64,000 bases of DNA from Cyclobacteriaceae bacterium (GTDB taxonomy: Bacteria; Bacteroidota; Bacteroidia; Cytophagales; Cyclobacteriaceae), in assembly GCA_020832305.1 (NCBI GenBank), contig JAFIEV010000046.1:124001-188000 (forward strand). The letters run 5' to 3'. Under the pieces are notes generated by a model. It did no database searches, was not told where the DNA came from, and saw only the letters and a list, made by a program, of their open reading frames with translations. The translations under genes and the position numbers were made by a program. Below, one piece after another: positions 53,506-63,800 of the stretch (positions within the stretch are counted from its first letter, which is position 1; each line of letters starts with the position of its first letter).

Positions 53506-53540
53506 AAAAAAAGGGTTCATCCGATTAAGATGACCCCTTT
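53506..53540 (-). terminator. Terminator after the small secreted protein gene
   Basis: Arms 53510-53521 and 53529-53540 pair over 12 positions with one mismatch. On the minus strand the stem runs into seven T residues. It begins 33 bases beyond the stop codon of the gene at 53574-53930. Confidence 0.75.
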
Positions 53541-53573
53541 GAGACAAATGAAATTTAGGATTTATATATATAT

Positions 53574-53930
53574 TTAACGTGTTCCCACAAGATATACACC
53601 TGTATCTCCCTTGGAAAACAGAAATTTGGCAATTGGCATCAAACGGTTAATAACCAGGTTGTCTTCAGTACCCTCAGCTATTACACCATATTCCATATCT
53701 ACAATCATAATACTGTTGTAGGGATGTAAAGTTTTATTGATGCCATGCATTTCCATACTGCTGATATATTCTTCCAGCAAACCCATTTTATTTTCACTAA
53801 AATAATTGGGATGCTCTAAGCTTATATCTTTTATTTCTTTTTTCTTATTACCTAAATCGTTGGCATATACAGTTCCATAAATGGCTGGTGCCATAAAGCT
53901 CAAAAGAATTACAAGAATTCTCACTTTCAT
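53574..53930 (-). CDS. Small secreted hypothetical protein
   Basis: A 118-residue open frame with a clear signal peptide (MKVRILVILLSFMAPAIYG, likely cut near residue 23 before YANDL) and its own terminator. The mature part is about 95 residues, charged and with no cysteine or metal-binding pattern (SMEMHGINKTLHPYNSIMIVDMEYG). I do not recognise it. The Met at 53930 is preferred over one at 53942 because it gives a better signal. The presence of a terminator supports a real gene. Confidence 0.6.
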   Translation of the reverse strand: MKVRILVILLSFMAPAIYGTVYANDLGNKKKEIKDISLEHPNYFSENKMGLLEEYISSMEMHGINKTLHPYNSIMIVDMEYGVIAEGTEDNLVINRLMPIAKFLFSKGDTGVYLVGTR

Positions 53931-54168
53931 GTATTTTAACATTTTAATTGAATTTTGGTTGTTTCGTTAATAAAATTTTAATAAATCATTTGTTTTGATG
54001 TATAAGTACATATACGGTTTGGGTGTAAAAAGTTGCCTTTCCTGAAATAAAATCTTCAAGTGTCGCACGGCAGTCAATTTTACGTTGTATTTAGCATCTG
54101 GTTTAGGTATAAATAATATTTTTTTACCTGTAAGGTTGATATTTCACTTTTATTCTTACTATAATTAA

Positions 54169-54891
54169 ATGATTAAACGTAAACCTGCACATATGGATAG
54201 ATTTTTTCATATGGCTTATGGAATTGCCTGCCTTGTCATTTTATTTTCGAGAGCCTTGCATATGCAGTCCCTTGATTTTCTGGCAAAGCCCTTGCTCATG
54301 CCCTTGCTGTTTTTATATTTTCATTTTTCATTTATATACAGGTCACGATCCCAAACGTATCTGCTTTTGTCTTTATCCTTACTTTTTTCATGGTTGGGCG
54401 ATGTTTTTCTTATGTTTTCAGGGACACAATGGTTTATGGCCGGCCTGCTGTCATTTTTACTTGCCCATGTGTTTTACATTATTCAATTCAGCCGGCTTAA
54501 GTACCAAAATGGCGCTGCTAAATTGAGTACCTGGCTGATCAGCCGGATGATTCTTATTTCCGTGGCCTGTCTCACCTTGTATATTTGGTTGTACGATGCA
54601 ATGGGAGATTTACAGATACCTGTTGCGATTTATGTGTTGGCCATAGGCACTATGGCCATTACAGCCCTGATGCGTAAAGGCAAGACAGGGGAAAACAGCT
54701 TTTTTCTGATTTATTCTGGTGCATTGCTCTTCATTATATCAGATGCGATGATAGCAATAGGCAGGTTTTACGGCGGATTTTTATATGCTGGATTTCTGAT
54801 AATGCTCACTTATATGTTGGCACAATATCTCATTGTCCGAGGGATAATGGCACATCAAAAACAAGTATCAAACCCAGTTACAGCAAGCTGA
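54169..54891 (+). CDS. YhhN/TMEM86-type lysoplasmalogenase-like membrane protein
   Basis: The 240-residue protein has about eight membrane segments and the family blocks LAKPLLMPLLFLYF, LFSWLGDVFLMFSG, FLLAHVFYI and SDAMIAIGRF, which contain the conserved Asp and His of the YhhN/TMEM86 family. Some members cleave the vinyl-ether bond of lysoplasmalogens; whether this one does is unknown. It starts at 54169 or at a Met at 54193. Its last 24 bases overlap the 3' end of the convergent gene at 54868-55473. Confidence 0.85.
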   Translation: MIKRKPAHMDRFFHMAYGIACLVILFSRALHMQSLDFLAKPLLMPLLFLYFHFSFIYRSRSQTYLLLSLSLLFSWLGDVFLMFSGTQWFMAGLLSFLLAHVFYIIQFSRLKYQNGAAKLSTWLISRMILISVACLTLYIWLYDAMGDLQIPVAIYVLAIGTMAITALMRKGKTGENSFFLIYSGALLFIISDAMIAIGRFYGGFLYAGFLIMLTYMLAQYLIVRGIMAHQKQVSNPVTAS

Positions 54892-55473
54892 TTTTATTAC
54901 AGGGTCAGTACAGCTATTTAATTGTGGAGGAATAATCCAATGTAAAAAATGATGAAAGACTTTTTCAGTGATTGCAGATACGATTTTGTTTAAGTCAAAG
55001 AATACTATGTCGGAGGTAGAATTAAAGAAAGTGTCATTTTCAGTTTGGGCTAGTTTTTCCGGTTCTTTTTCAGAAATTAAGAAATAATCTGAAGAAATGA
55101 TTTCGGCTTCTGCTTTAAAACTAAGCAGGTCTAAATTCTGAATATTAATATAAATATGCAGTTTATCTGACTCACCGGGAAGTCGTAAGCCAGTTAATGG
55201 ATTAATGCTGGCGTAGGAAATACTTAATTTTTCCTTGCCTTTCATGACTTTTATCGATTTAATCAATTTTTCCGGCCCTTCTAAAACCACACTTTGACCA
55301 TCGCCTTCAGTGATAAAGACCTTGCCCGAAATGGCTATTTCCAGTAATTGGTTGTTTTGTAGGTTGATGGAAAGGGTTTGGGTTGTCTGCTGATTTCTGC
55401 TGACAAATTGATTATAGCTCAGGGTGGTGATCATAAGCATCAATAAAAAATACAGGCTTAACTCTCGTCGCAT
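54868..55473 (-). CDS. Secreted hypothetical protein with possible GIN-domain
   Basis: The 201-residue protein has an N-terminal hydrophobic segment (LYFLLMLMITTLSYNQFV), so it is exported or membrane-anchored. A beta-rich part follows (LEIAISGKVFITEGDGQSVVLEG... KLSISYASIN), whose strand order resembles the GIN (DUF2807, auto-transporter adhesin head) domain of Bacteroidota. A C-terminal tail has several Cys. The resemblance is weak, and I would not assign a function. Its 3' end overlaps that of the YhhN gene by 24 bases, so the convergent transcripts share sequence. Confidence 0.55.
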   Translation of the reverse strand: MRRELSLYFLLMLMITTLSYNQFVSRNQQTTQTLSINLQNNQLLEIAISGKVFITEGDGQSVVLEGPEKLIKSIKVMKGKEKLSISYASINPLTGLRLPGESDKLHIYINIQNLDLLSFKAEAEIISSDYFLISEKEPEKLAQTENDTFFNSTSDIVFFDLNKIVSAITEKVFHHFLHWIIPPQLNSCTDPVIKSACCNWV

Positions 55474-55602
55474 CGGGTAATTTTTTTTGCTTTTGATTTA
55501 TAGATGCACAAAGATTCAAAATAGTTGCAAGCACTGGAAAATTTATTTGGTGTAATGCAGAAAAAACCTGATGAACCGTAAAAATTCTGGTCGGAAATGA
55601 AT

Positions 55603-57381
55603 CTATGGATTTCCAAAAAGTAAAGCCCGGTCTTTGCCTGCTTTACTATCTACGAAAGATTCTGGTACAATTCTCCAATTATGGTTTACCTCAGGCACCC
55701 AATTTCCTCGATTTTTAATAAATTCTTTAAGGTAATAGCGCAGGTCGAGGTCGGTACTGTAAAGGATGCGCTCACTTAATTCCTTTTTATCTATTCCGGC
55801 TCCAATGGTCAAATGGCCGCCACCACCATTGCCCCGGTATGAATTGATGGCTACTTTATAGATTGAGTCGGGAGAAAAAAGACCACCATCTGACATTGAT
55901 TTAATATTAACCCTATGGCCGGGTTTTTTACTCAGGTCTATTTCATAGATAATACCTTCGGCAGAATCGAAATTGAAAAAGGGATTTTTTAATTCATAAC
56001 CACTATGGTGTACACTTTTTACAAAGTCGCCATTCTGGTCTTTTTTGAAGGCTAATATTGTATTGTCATTCACGCCTTTTTCAGTAAACCATAGTCCTGC
56101 AGCATGTTCGAGAAGATCTTTTACTTCCTTTCCACTTAACTGCATGGTATAGAGCAGGTTTTCATAGCGATATAATTTAAACATATCAGAAATTTTTAAA
56201 ACCCCCGGTTCCAGCAGCATACTCATTGACAAAGGGGCTGAAATAGAAATTTGGGCATCACTAAGTTCCAGTTGAAGAGTATGAATAAGATCGGTAAAGG
56301 CATTGTCTCCAAAGAGGGATTCACTTGCATCGAGTTTTCCCCGGAGATATCCTATGGGTTCGTTAACCCATGCTTCGATACTGTCCATTGCGTTTTTAAA
56401 TGCCTCAAGGTAGACCTCATCGGGAGAGAAATCGCTCATTTCCTGCAGAAAACCTCTTTTATTAATTTCCCATCCGTATTTTGATTTATTTCCGGTGATT
56501 TCGGCCACAGCAACATTTTGTGCATAAGCCCTGGGTGCAAGCAGCAGTACTTCATCACCTGTTTGGTTAAAAAACACTTCATTCCAGCCCCGATGGTCGT
56601 GACCGGCAAATACAATATCAAAACCGGGAATTTGCTCTGCTACCAGTTTTGATGCATTTTCATTATATACGCTTTCCTTTGTATAACCTGAGGCTGTGTA
56701 ATCCACACCGGCATGAAACATGCCAATTAATATATGTGGCTTTTCATTTTCTTGAATATATGGCACCCATTGCGATGCAGCCTCAAGCATATCCTGAAAA
56801 TACATGCCTTCCCATATGTTTTCAGGCAGCCAGTTCGGAATAGCTGGGGTAATTAATCCCAGTATAGCTATCCTTATACCTTTGATATCAATTATCGTAT
56901 AGGGTTTGAAATAAGGTTTACCACTACTTTTGTCAATAATATTGGCCGCAATTAAGGGAAAATTCATTTCCTGCGGAAGGCGGTCATAAACCTTATGTCC
57001 TGCCTCTATATCATGATTGCCCGGAGTCATGGCCTGGTACTGAAGATAATTCATGGCACGGCTTGCTATGTGTTTAACTTCCGGTACCTCAAAATTGTAA
57101 TAATATACCGAAGGGTCGCCCTGAATTATATCTCCATTATCGATCAAAACAACATGACAGGAATCAGCCTCTCGCATTGACTTGACATAGGCTGCAATAT
57201 TGGCCATAGAGTAAGGGCGTTCTGTACCTTCAGCATAATTTACAGGAAAGAAAGCGCCATGAATATCGCTGGTTTGAACTATACATAAACAAACGTGATC
57301 ATCATCATTTGACTGAACACAGGCGAAAGCCCATAAAATGGATAAAGTAATAAATAATTTGCCTTGAAAAATTTGGTTCAT
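55603..57381 (-). CDS. Exported bifunctional metallophosphatase/5'-nucleotidase
   Basis: The 592-residue protein has a signal with lipobox-like LWAFAC, then the UshA-type metallophosphoesterase domain: QTSDIHGAFFP, IDNGDIIQGDPSVYY, TPGNHDIEAG, GMFHAGVDY and FAGHDHRG. The C-terminal 5'-nucleotidase domain starts about residue 340 (GDNAFTDLIHTL, ELSDAQIS, RYENLLYTMQLSGKEVKDLLEHAA). It should hydrolyse nucleotides or nucleotide sugars outside the cytoplasm to release nucleoside and phosphate. It is divergent from the M1 aminopeptidase gene, with only 14 bases between start codons, or 50 if the M1 gene starts at its second Met. Confidence 0.9.
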   Translation of the reverse strand: MNQIFQGKLFITLSILWAFACVQSNDDDHVCLCIVQTSDIHGAFFPVNYAEGTERPYSMANIAAYVKSMREADSCHVVLIDNGDIIQGDPSVYYYNFEVPEVKHIASRAMNYLQYQAMTPGNHDIEAGHKVYDRLPQEMNFPLIAANIIDKSSGKPYFKPYTIIDIKGIRIAILGLITPAIPNWLPENIWEGMYFQDMLEAASQWVPYIQENEKPHILIGMFHAGVDYTASGYTKESVYNENASKLVAEQIPGFDIVFAGHDHRGWNEVFFNQTGDEVLLLAPRAYAQNVAVAEITGNKSKYGWEINKRGFLQEMSDFSPDEVYLEAFKNAMDSIEAWVNEPIGYLRGKLDASESLFGDNAFTDLIHTLQLELSDAQISISAPLSMSMLLEPGVLKISDMFKLYRYENLLYTMQLSGKEVKDLLEHAAGLWFTEKGVNDNTILAFKKDQNGDFVKSVHHSGYELKNPFFNFDSAEGIIYEIDLSKKPGHRVNIKSMSDGGLFSPDSIYKVAINSYRGNGGGGHLTIGAGIDKKELSERILYSTDLDLRYYLKEFIKNRGNWVPEVNHNWRIVPESFVDSKAGKDRALLFGNP

Positions 57382-57395
57382 GTCTTAATGGTACA

Positions 57396-59138
57396 ATGAG
57401 AAAAACAAAAATAATATTAGTTTTGAAAGCTATGGGCTCAGTTGTAAAATTTAACTATTATATAATATTTCTGCACTTAAGCATCGCTTTCCTTCTGCCG
57501 GTACATTTAGTGGCCGCAGAAGACCCAACCACAATTTATACACGGCAGGATAGTTTGAGAGGTTCTCTAAATCCTTTCAGGACTTGTTATGATGTATATT
57601 ATTACGACTTGCGGGTCATGCCTGACATTGCTGCAAAGAGCCTGGAAGGTTCTTGTGAAATATTCTTTACACTACTCGAGGAAAGTGACAGCATGCAAAT
57701 TGATTTATTTGAAAGTTGGAAGATAGATAATATAAAATTTAGTACGGAAAAAGGCCAGGCCCATTATCGACGTGAGGGAAATGCAATATTTGTTGCCACG
57801 CCAGCAAGTATAAAAAGCAAAAAGCGCCATTCCTTAAAAATAGTGTATTCAGGCAAGCCGGCAGAGGCCGAAAACCCGCCCTGGGATGGCGGTTTTGTCT
57901 GGGATAAGGATCAAGAAGGCAAACCATGGATCGGTGTTGCCTGCCAGGGCTTTGGAGCAAGTTCATGGTGGCCTAATAAAGACCATCTTTCTGATAAACC
58001 CGACAGTATGCGCATAAGTATTACCGTGGCTGGCGATCTTATGGGCATAAGCAATGGAAAACTGGAGTCAGTTCGCAGGCTCAGGGCAAATAGAAAGGAA
58101 TACCGCTGGTTTGTGTCCTATCCCATTAATAACTACAACGTGAGTATTAATATAGCTAATTATGCACATTTCAGCGAAATTCATCGGGGCGAACATGCAA
58201 CAACTGAGCTTGATTTTTATGTTTTGCAGGAAAACCTGCCAAAAGCCAAATCCCATTTCAGACAGGTTTTGCCAATGCTCGATTGTTTTGAGCAATATTT
58301 TGGAGCTTATCCATTTAGCCGTGATGGTTACAAGCTGGTGGAAACACCCTATTTGGGGATGGAGCACCAGAGCGCAGTGGCCTATGGTAATGGATACAGA
58401 AATGGAACCCTGGGTATGTCTCCTTCTGAGCCGGGCACCTGGTTTGACTATATTATTATCCACGAATCAGCTCATGAATGGTGGGGAAATACGGTAAGTT
58501 GTGCAGATCTGTCAGATATGTGGATACACGAAGCCTTCACGACCTATGCAGAAGCTTTGTACGTTGAATGTTTGTATGGATACGATAGGGCTATGGAATA
58601 TCTGGGGCCTTACAAAAAACTCGTGTTGTACGACAGACCAATGCAGGGAGATCCGGGAGTAAATAAGGCCGGCTCAAGAGATATGTATTACAAAGGAGCC
58701 CTGATGCTGAATACCCTCAGACACATCGTAGATAATGACAGTCTGTGGTTTGGCATGTTTGGATATATGTTGAAAGAGTTTGCTTTTAAACCTACCAACT
58801 ACGATGATTTTGTTGAGGCAATAAGCGATTTTCTGAAAATTGACCTGGAGGCTTTTTTTAGTCAGTATGTGCAACATATTTATATTCCCCAATTGGTTGT
58901 GGAAATTATCGTAAGTTCAGATGAAGTGATGTTGCATTACTACTGGCAGTCGGATGTAGAGGAATTTGAGATGCCCGTATGGGTTGACTTTGGAACCGGA
59001 GAATTTGAGAAAATTACACCAGATACATCCTCAAAGGTAGACATAAGACCAAGGTTTGATCCCGGTAAGTTCAGGGTAGCTATTGATCGCTTTTTTATCG
59101 ATCTCGATGTAAATATCCGATATATGGCTGAAGACTGA
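57396..59138 (+). CDS. Secreted M1-family zinc metallopeptidase
   Basis: The 580-residue protein has an N-terminal signal (FNYYIIFLHLSIAFLLPVHLVAA). The M1 fold has an exopeptidase segment GMEHQSAVAYGN (GxMEN-like), the zinc site HESAHEWWGN (His356, His360) and the third ligand Glu379 in MWIHEAFTTYAEA. The GxMEN motif is altered, with the final Asn replaced by His, so substrate binding may differ. The catalytic part is full, while the C-terminal domain is shorter than in PepN. A Met at 57432 is a possible alternative start. It should act in the periplasm on the N-termini of peptides. A terminator at 59172-59209 follows. Confidence 0.9.
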   Translation: MRKTKIILVLKAMGSVVKFNYYIIFLHLSIAFLLPVHLVAAEDPTTIYTRQDSLRGSLNPFRTCYDVYYYDLRVMPDIAAKSLEGSCEIFFTLLEESDSMQIDLFESWKIDNIKFSTEKGQAHYRREGNAIFVATPASIKSKKRHSLKIVYSGKPAEAENPPWDGGFVWDKDQEGKPWIGVACQGFGASSWWPNKDHLSDKPDSMRISITVAGDLMGISNGKLESVRRLRANRKEYRWFVSYPINNYNVSINIANYAHFSEIHRGEHATTELDFYVLQENLPKAKSHFRQVLPMLDCFEQYFGAYPFSRDGYKLVETPYLGMEHQSAVAYGNGYRNGTLGMSPSEPGTWFDYIIIHESAHEWWGNTVSCADLSDMWIHEAFTTYAEALYVECLYGYDRAMEYLGPYKKLVLYDRPMQGDPGVNKAGSRDMYYKGALMLNTLRHIVDNDSLWFGMFGYMLKEFAFKPTNYDDFVEAISDFLKIDLEAFFSQYVQHIYIPQLVVEIIVSSDEVMLHYYWQSDVEEFEMPVWVDFGTGEFEKITPDTSSKVDIRPRFDPGKFRVAIDRFFIDLDVNIRYMAED

Positions 59139-59171
59139 AAAAGTCAGAAACAAACCAATCTAATAAAGTAA

Positions 59172-59209
59172 AAAAAGGCAGACAGGCTTAAAAAGCCGTC
59201 TGCCTTTTT
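59172..59209. terminator. Bidirectional terminator between M1 peptidase and SusD genes
   Basis: A stem with arms AAAAAGGCAGAC-a-GGCT and AGCC-GTCTGCCTTTTT, with one bulged A, has a T-run on both strands. It serves the convergent M1 peptidase and SusD genes. Confidence 0.9.
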
Positions 59210-59219
59210 GGATTATGCA

Positions 59220-60779
59220 TTAATTCCAATCATTGGCTATATCTCCTTCCATTCCTGCATTTACTTCTTTTTCAGCCTGAGGAATAGGTAATAATACATT
59301 TCTCGGCTGGAACGGCTGTCGGTCTATTTGTATTTGTTTTTCAGCATTTAGCGTTTGCTGAGCCGTACCCCAACGGATAAGATCGAAATATCTGACTTGT
59401 TCACCACTGAGCTCCAATCTTCGTTCTCTTCTGATGATATTGCGTGCGTTTTCCTGATTGCCCAGGGTGGTATAGGCGAAAGCGCCTACTCTGGCACGTA
59501 CATCATTTATATGTTGCAATGCCTGACCGAGATCTTTATTTTGTTCGATCAGTGTTTCAGCCAGCATAAGTTTGACATCGGCAAAGCGGATTACTTTTGA
59601 GTGAATTTCACTTTCAGGCTGACCTTCATTTACACGATACTCATATCGATTGTATTTTCTCCAGCGGAATCCTTCTGAAATAGGGTAGGTGATGGGCCCT
59701 CCGTCGCAGAAATTACAATAATTGGTATCCCCTCCACTGGCTGCATCCCCATAGAAAGTAAGTGCAGCACGTGGGTCAATATAGGGATTTCCCTGCTCAT
59801 TATTGTACCTGAAGGCATTAACGGCAGCTGTGGAAATGAATACATTTCGCCAGTCATTCCATCCGTATTCCATATTTCTACCGGTATGGGTAGTTCTTCC
59901 GCCCCAGGCTTCCTGACCGCCAAACATATAGAAGGCATTTCCGGAACCCCAGCCTGTCCAGTTATGTTTTACTTCAAAAACAGATTCTTTTGTCGTAATT
60001 CTTTCCCTGAAAAGATCGTCATAATTGGCAGTTAGGGCATAATCATAAGGAGCAGTTATTAATTTTCTGAGTTCGGTTTCTGCTTCCGCAAATTTTCCCT
60101 GATACAGATAGGTTTTTGCCAGAAAAGCTACGGCAGCACCACGGGTTGCCCTTCCTGAATCGTTTACATTGGGATAAGCCACAGGAAGCCCTTCAATAGC
60201 CAGTTTAAATCCTGTTTCAGCGGCATCCCACACTTCCTGTGCAGTACGACTTCTGGGGGTAAACAATTCACCACTGCTTGCAAAATTTGGTTTTAAAGGC
60301 ACCCTTCCCCATAACATGGCAAGATATAAATGAGAGTAACCTCTGAAAAACTGTGCTTCTGCAATATATTGTCGTTTCAGATTGCGATCAGCTTCAGCAG
60401 AAGGTTCCCATTTTTCAGCTTGTTCGATTACCAGATTGGCCCTAAGGATCATTCGATACAATGATTGCCATAATTCGCTGATCTGAATGTGGCTGCTGCC
60501 AAAGGTGAAATCGTGTAATTGCAGTAAATCACCTAACAGGGGCGCATCTCTTTCGGCATCATTGCCCATAAGGTCAAATAGAAAGTACCAGTCACGCGCA
60601 TACAAGCCTTTACCGAGTAATATGGCATAGGTTGCAATCACCGCTTCATTAAACTGAGCGCTACCTGTAAAATAGGTATCATAGCTGTACTGATTCTGGT
60701 TTTTTACTTCCAGCATATCTTCATTACAGGCACTTGCAAAAATCATCAATGCCAGTAAACTAATTAATATCTTTTTCAT
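59220..60779 (-). CDS. SusD/RagB-family outer-membrane lipoprotein
   Basis: The 519-residue protein starts with a lipoprotein signal (MKKILISLLALMIFASACNED). The SusD plan follows: an N-terminal cap (QFNEAVIATYAILLGKG), TPR-like helices (RRQYIAEAQFFRGYSHLYL-type, GEAxFLRA-like; RGAAVAFLAKTYLYQGKFAEAE) and the C-terminal VRARVGA...RRERRLELSGEQVRYFDLIRWG, which is diagnostic. It caps the SusC channel to bind the substrate at the cell surface. It is 28 bases downstream of susC, so both are one operon. No glycosidase or other enzyme lies next to it, so the substrate cannot be inferred. Confidence 0.94.
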   Translation of the reverse strand: MKKILISLLALMIFASACNEDMLEVKNQNQYSYDTYFTGSAQFNEAVIATYAILLGKGLYARDWYFLFDLMGNDAERDAPLLGDLLQLHDFTFGSSHIQISELWQSLYRMILRANLVIEQAEKWEPSAEADRNLKRQYIAEAQFFRGYSHLYLAMLWGRVPLKPNFASSGELFTPRSRTAQEVWDAAETGFKLAIEGLPVAYPNVNDSGRATRGAAVAFLAKTYLYQGKFAEAETELRKLITAPYDYALTANYDDLFRERITTKESVFEVKHNWTGWGSGNAFYMFGGQEAWGGRTTHTGRNMEYGWNDWRNVFISTAAVNAFRYNNEQGNPYIDPRAALTFYGDAASGGDTNYCNFCDGGPITYPISEGFRWRKYNRYEYRVNEGQPESEIHSKVIRFADVKLMLAETLIEQNKDLGQALQHINDVRARVGAFAYTTLGNQENARNIIRRERRLELSGEQVRYFDLIRWGTAQQTLNAEKQIQIDRQPFQPRNVLLPIPQAEKEVNAGMEGDIANDWN

Positions 60780-60807
60780 CTTTTAAATCTTTTTTTTGTT
60801 ACCTGCA

Positions 60808-63800
60808 TTAAAAACCAATTTGTACTCCCAATAAATAAGACCTGGGTTGTGGAACAACACCAAAATCAATACCTCTTCTAAACAGGAAGTCGCGATCACC
60901 GCCACCCAGTGCCATAATTTCAGGGTCATAACCACTGTACTCAGTAAAGGTGAGCAGGTTTTGACCTGTTACATAGATCCTGAAATTGCTGAATACTTTT
61001 GAACCCTGCATGAGGCTGGAAGGCAGGGTATAACCAACTGTAAGGTTCCTTAGACGCAGAAAAGCTCCGTTTTCGAGGTATCGGTCTGACGGCCTCAGGT
61101 TTAAGTCTGCATTGGCATTTTGCCCGGCCCTTGGAACATCTGTTATGTCGCCATCTTGCCTCCAGCGATCCAATAACCTGGCGCTGCCGTTAAACGGACG
61201 GGTGGTTCCCATCATCCAGTAATCTAAGCCATTAATAATATCCACGCCACCAACACCCTGAAATACCAGCTGGAAGTCAAAGTTTTTATAATTAAGAAAG
61301 GCGTTAAAACCATAATTCCACTTCGGAATCGGGCTGCCAATAAACTCCTGATCTTCTTCATTTACGATACCGTCGCCATTCAAATCTTTAAAAATGATAT
61401 CCCCGGGCATAAAACTGGCTTGATAAACCGCAGTGGGGTTACCTGTAATTGCCCTGGCCTGCTCATTTAGCCTGTCCACATCGGACTGATTGGCGACGCC
61501 CATGGTACGGAAGCCGTAAAAAGCGCCAATGGGGGCACCTACATCCGTACGGGTAATGGAAGGCACCTGTGCAAAACGGCCATCGATAATTGGAGTGGCT
61601 GCTTCTGTTCCCAGCGATGTTACTTCATTGATGTTGTAGCTGACATTGGCAGAAATATTATACCTGAAATTGCCTTTCTCACCGTTAAGGGTGGTTGTCA
61701 ACTCCAGCCCTCTGTTGAAGGCACTTGCAGCGTTGATCGGCAAACGCCCCGGAAAATCATAGGGGCCGCCGATACCGGTGGAAAGTGGAATCGGCACTTC
61801 TACCAGAAGGTCATCATTTCTTCTGTCGTAATAATCGAGACTGATAAAAAGTGCATTGCTAAACAAACCTACATCCAGACCGATATCTATCTGGGTGGTT
61901 TCTTCCCATTTCAAGGCAGGGTTTGGCGCTGTATTTATGGTGGCGCCTTGTACCATATCAGCGTCGGGGCCCAATGAATATACTATATTTTGCTGATCAC
62001 CTCGCCAGATTACCGGTGAAGTTCTGAACAAGCCTATATTGCTGTTGCCGGTTATGCCCCAGCTGGCCCTGAGCTTAAGTGTAGATATAAAATCGACACC
62101 CTGCATAAAGCTTTCTTCATCAATTTTCCAGCCCAGACCTATTGATGGAAAATTACCAAAGCGGTTGTCAGATCCAAAAGCAGGTGAGCCATCTCTTCTA
62201 AAGGTGAAGTTTGCAATGTATTTATCATCGAGTATATAATTAACTCTACCGAAATAAGACAACAGGTTTGAATAATTTAAACCCGCTCCTCCACCGCTGA
62301 TACGACTTTGTGGCGCTATGCCAATGTGCCTGAGGTCGTCGTTGGGAAAATCGCTTCCATCAAGACTGACGTTGCGTTGTACTGAGCCATTGGAATATGT
62401 ATTACCTGCCACTACATTTATGGCGTGGCGGCCCATGATCTTGTTGTAGGTAAAGAAGTTTTCGAAAATGGGCCTTAAGAAGTAGGAGTAGTTTTCGCTT
62501 ATATTATTGGGATTGGTGAGGTTACCATTACGATTGGCCTGTATGTAATTGTAGTCGTGATAAAAGCTTGGATTAATGGAAAATTGCGACTTAAAGGTTA
62601 GGCCAGGCAGTATATCAACTTCTCCAAACAACTGGAAATAATTAAGCAGATCCCTGTTTCTTCTTTCGCTGAGGAAAACATTGGTTAAGGGGTTAAAGGC
62701 ATCATTTAAATCTTCAATGGTGGTTACCCTTGAAAAACCACCCAGGTTTTCAGGATCTCTGGTAGGTGCATACGGAGGCATTCTCAATGCGCCGATAAAA
62801 TCAGCAGTGTTGCCTTTTTCCAGGGTGTAGCGCATGTTGAAGTTTTGACCGAGGCGAATTCTGCTGCCGACTTTTTGCTCTAGATTTACCCTGAAATTAA
62901 AACGCTGAAAATTGCGATCGATGATAATGGCATCCTGGCTGGTATACCCAAAAGAGATATTATAGGTAGATTTATCGGTTCCACCCGACATATTGATATG
63001 GTGTTCCGTAAGCTTGGCGGTTCTGAAAATTTCATCCTGCCAATCGGTGCGATCTACCAGCACATCCTGTGAATTTAATTTAGGCGGCACTGTGCTGCCT
63101 TGTGCATCAGCTATGTCCTTTACAAGGCCTACGTATTCTCTTGCGTTGAGCAAATCGAGTTTATTCCAGGCCTGTGAAACACCTACATAACCATTATATG
63201 TAATTTTTGGAGCGCCGGTTTTAGCTCTTTTGGTCGTAACAATTACTACCCCATTGGCCCCCTGGGCACCATATATAGCAACAGAGGCTGCATCTTTCAA
63301 CACAGTGATATCTTCAATGTCGTAAGGGCTTATGGAGTTGAAATCGCCTGCTCCACCCTGTATACCATCAATTACATACAGTGGGCTGGCACTGGTAAAT
63401 GAACCGGTACCACGAATCACTATCCTGGGGGTGGCACCAGGGATACCATTGGCATTGACAACCTGTACACCAGCAATTTTTCCCTGGAGTAGTTGTTGAA
63501 CATTGCCAACGGTTACATCTCCAAATTCATCAGATGAGGCAACGCCAATTGAGCCGGTCAAGTCTCTTTTTCTTTGGGTTCCGTAGCCCACTACAACTAT
63601 TTCATCCAATGCAGTGATATCTGCGGTTAGGGTTATGTCAATAACTGACCTGTTGCCAACTTCCACTTCTTCACTGAGATAACCAACAGACGAAAATACG
63701 AGAGAACTGCCTGCTGGCACATTAATCGAGTATCTGCCATCCAGGTCAGTTACAGTTCCCGTTAGTGTACCTTTAATTACAACATTTACACCCGGCAACG

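Larger units (their letters stand above)
52984..53573. other. 590-base intergenic region, mostly without genes
   Basis: An AT-rich region between two minus-strand genes. It contains the upstream region of the beta-helix gene, a 19-base repeat of part of that gene (53397-53415), and the terminator of the small secreted protein gene (53506-53540). A plus-strand 82-codon frame with several Cys starts inside the beta-helix signal peptide and does not look real. No convincing gene is present. Confidence 0.3.
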
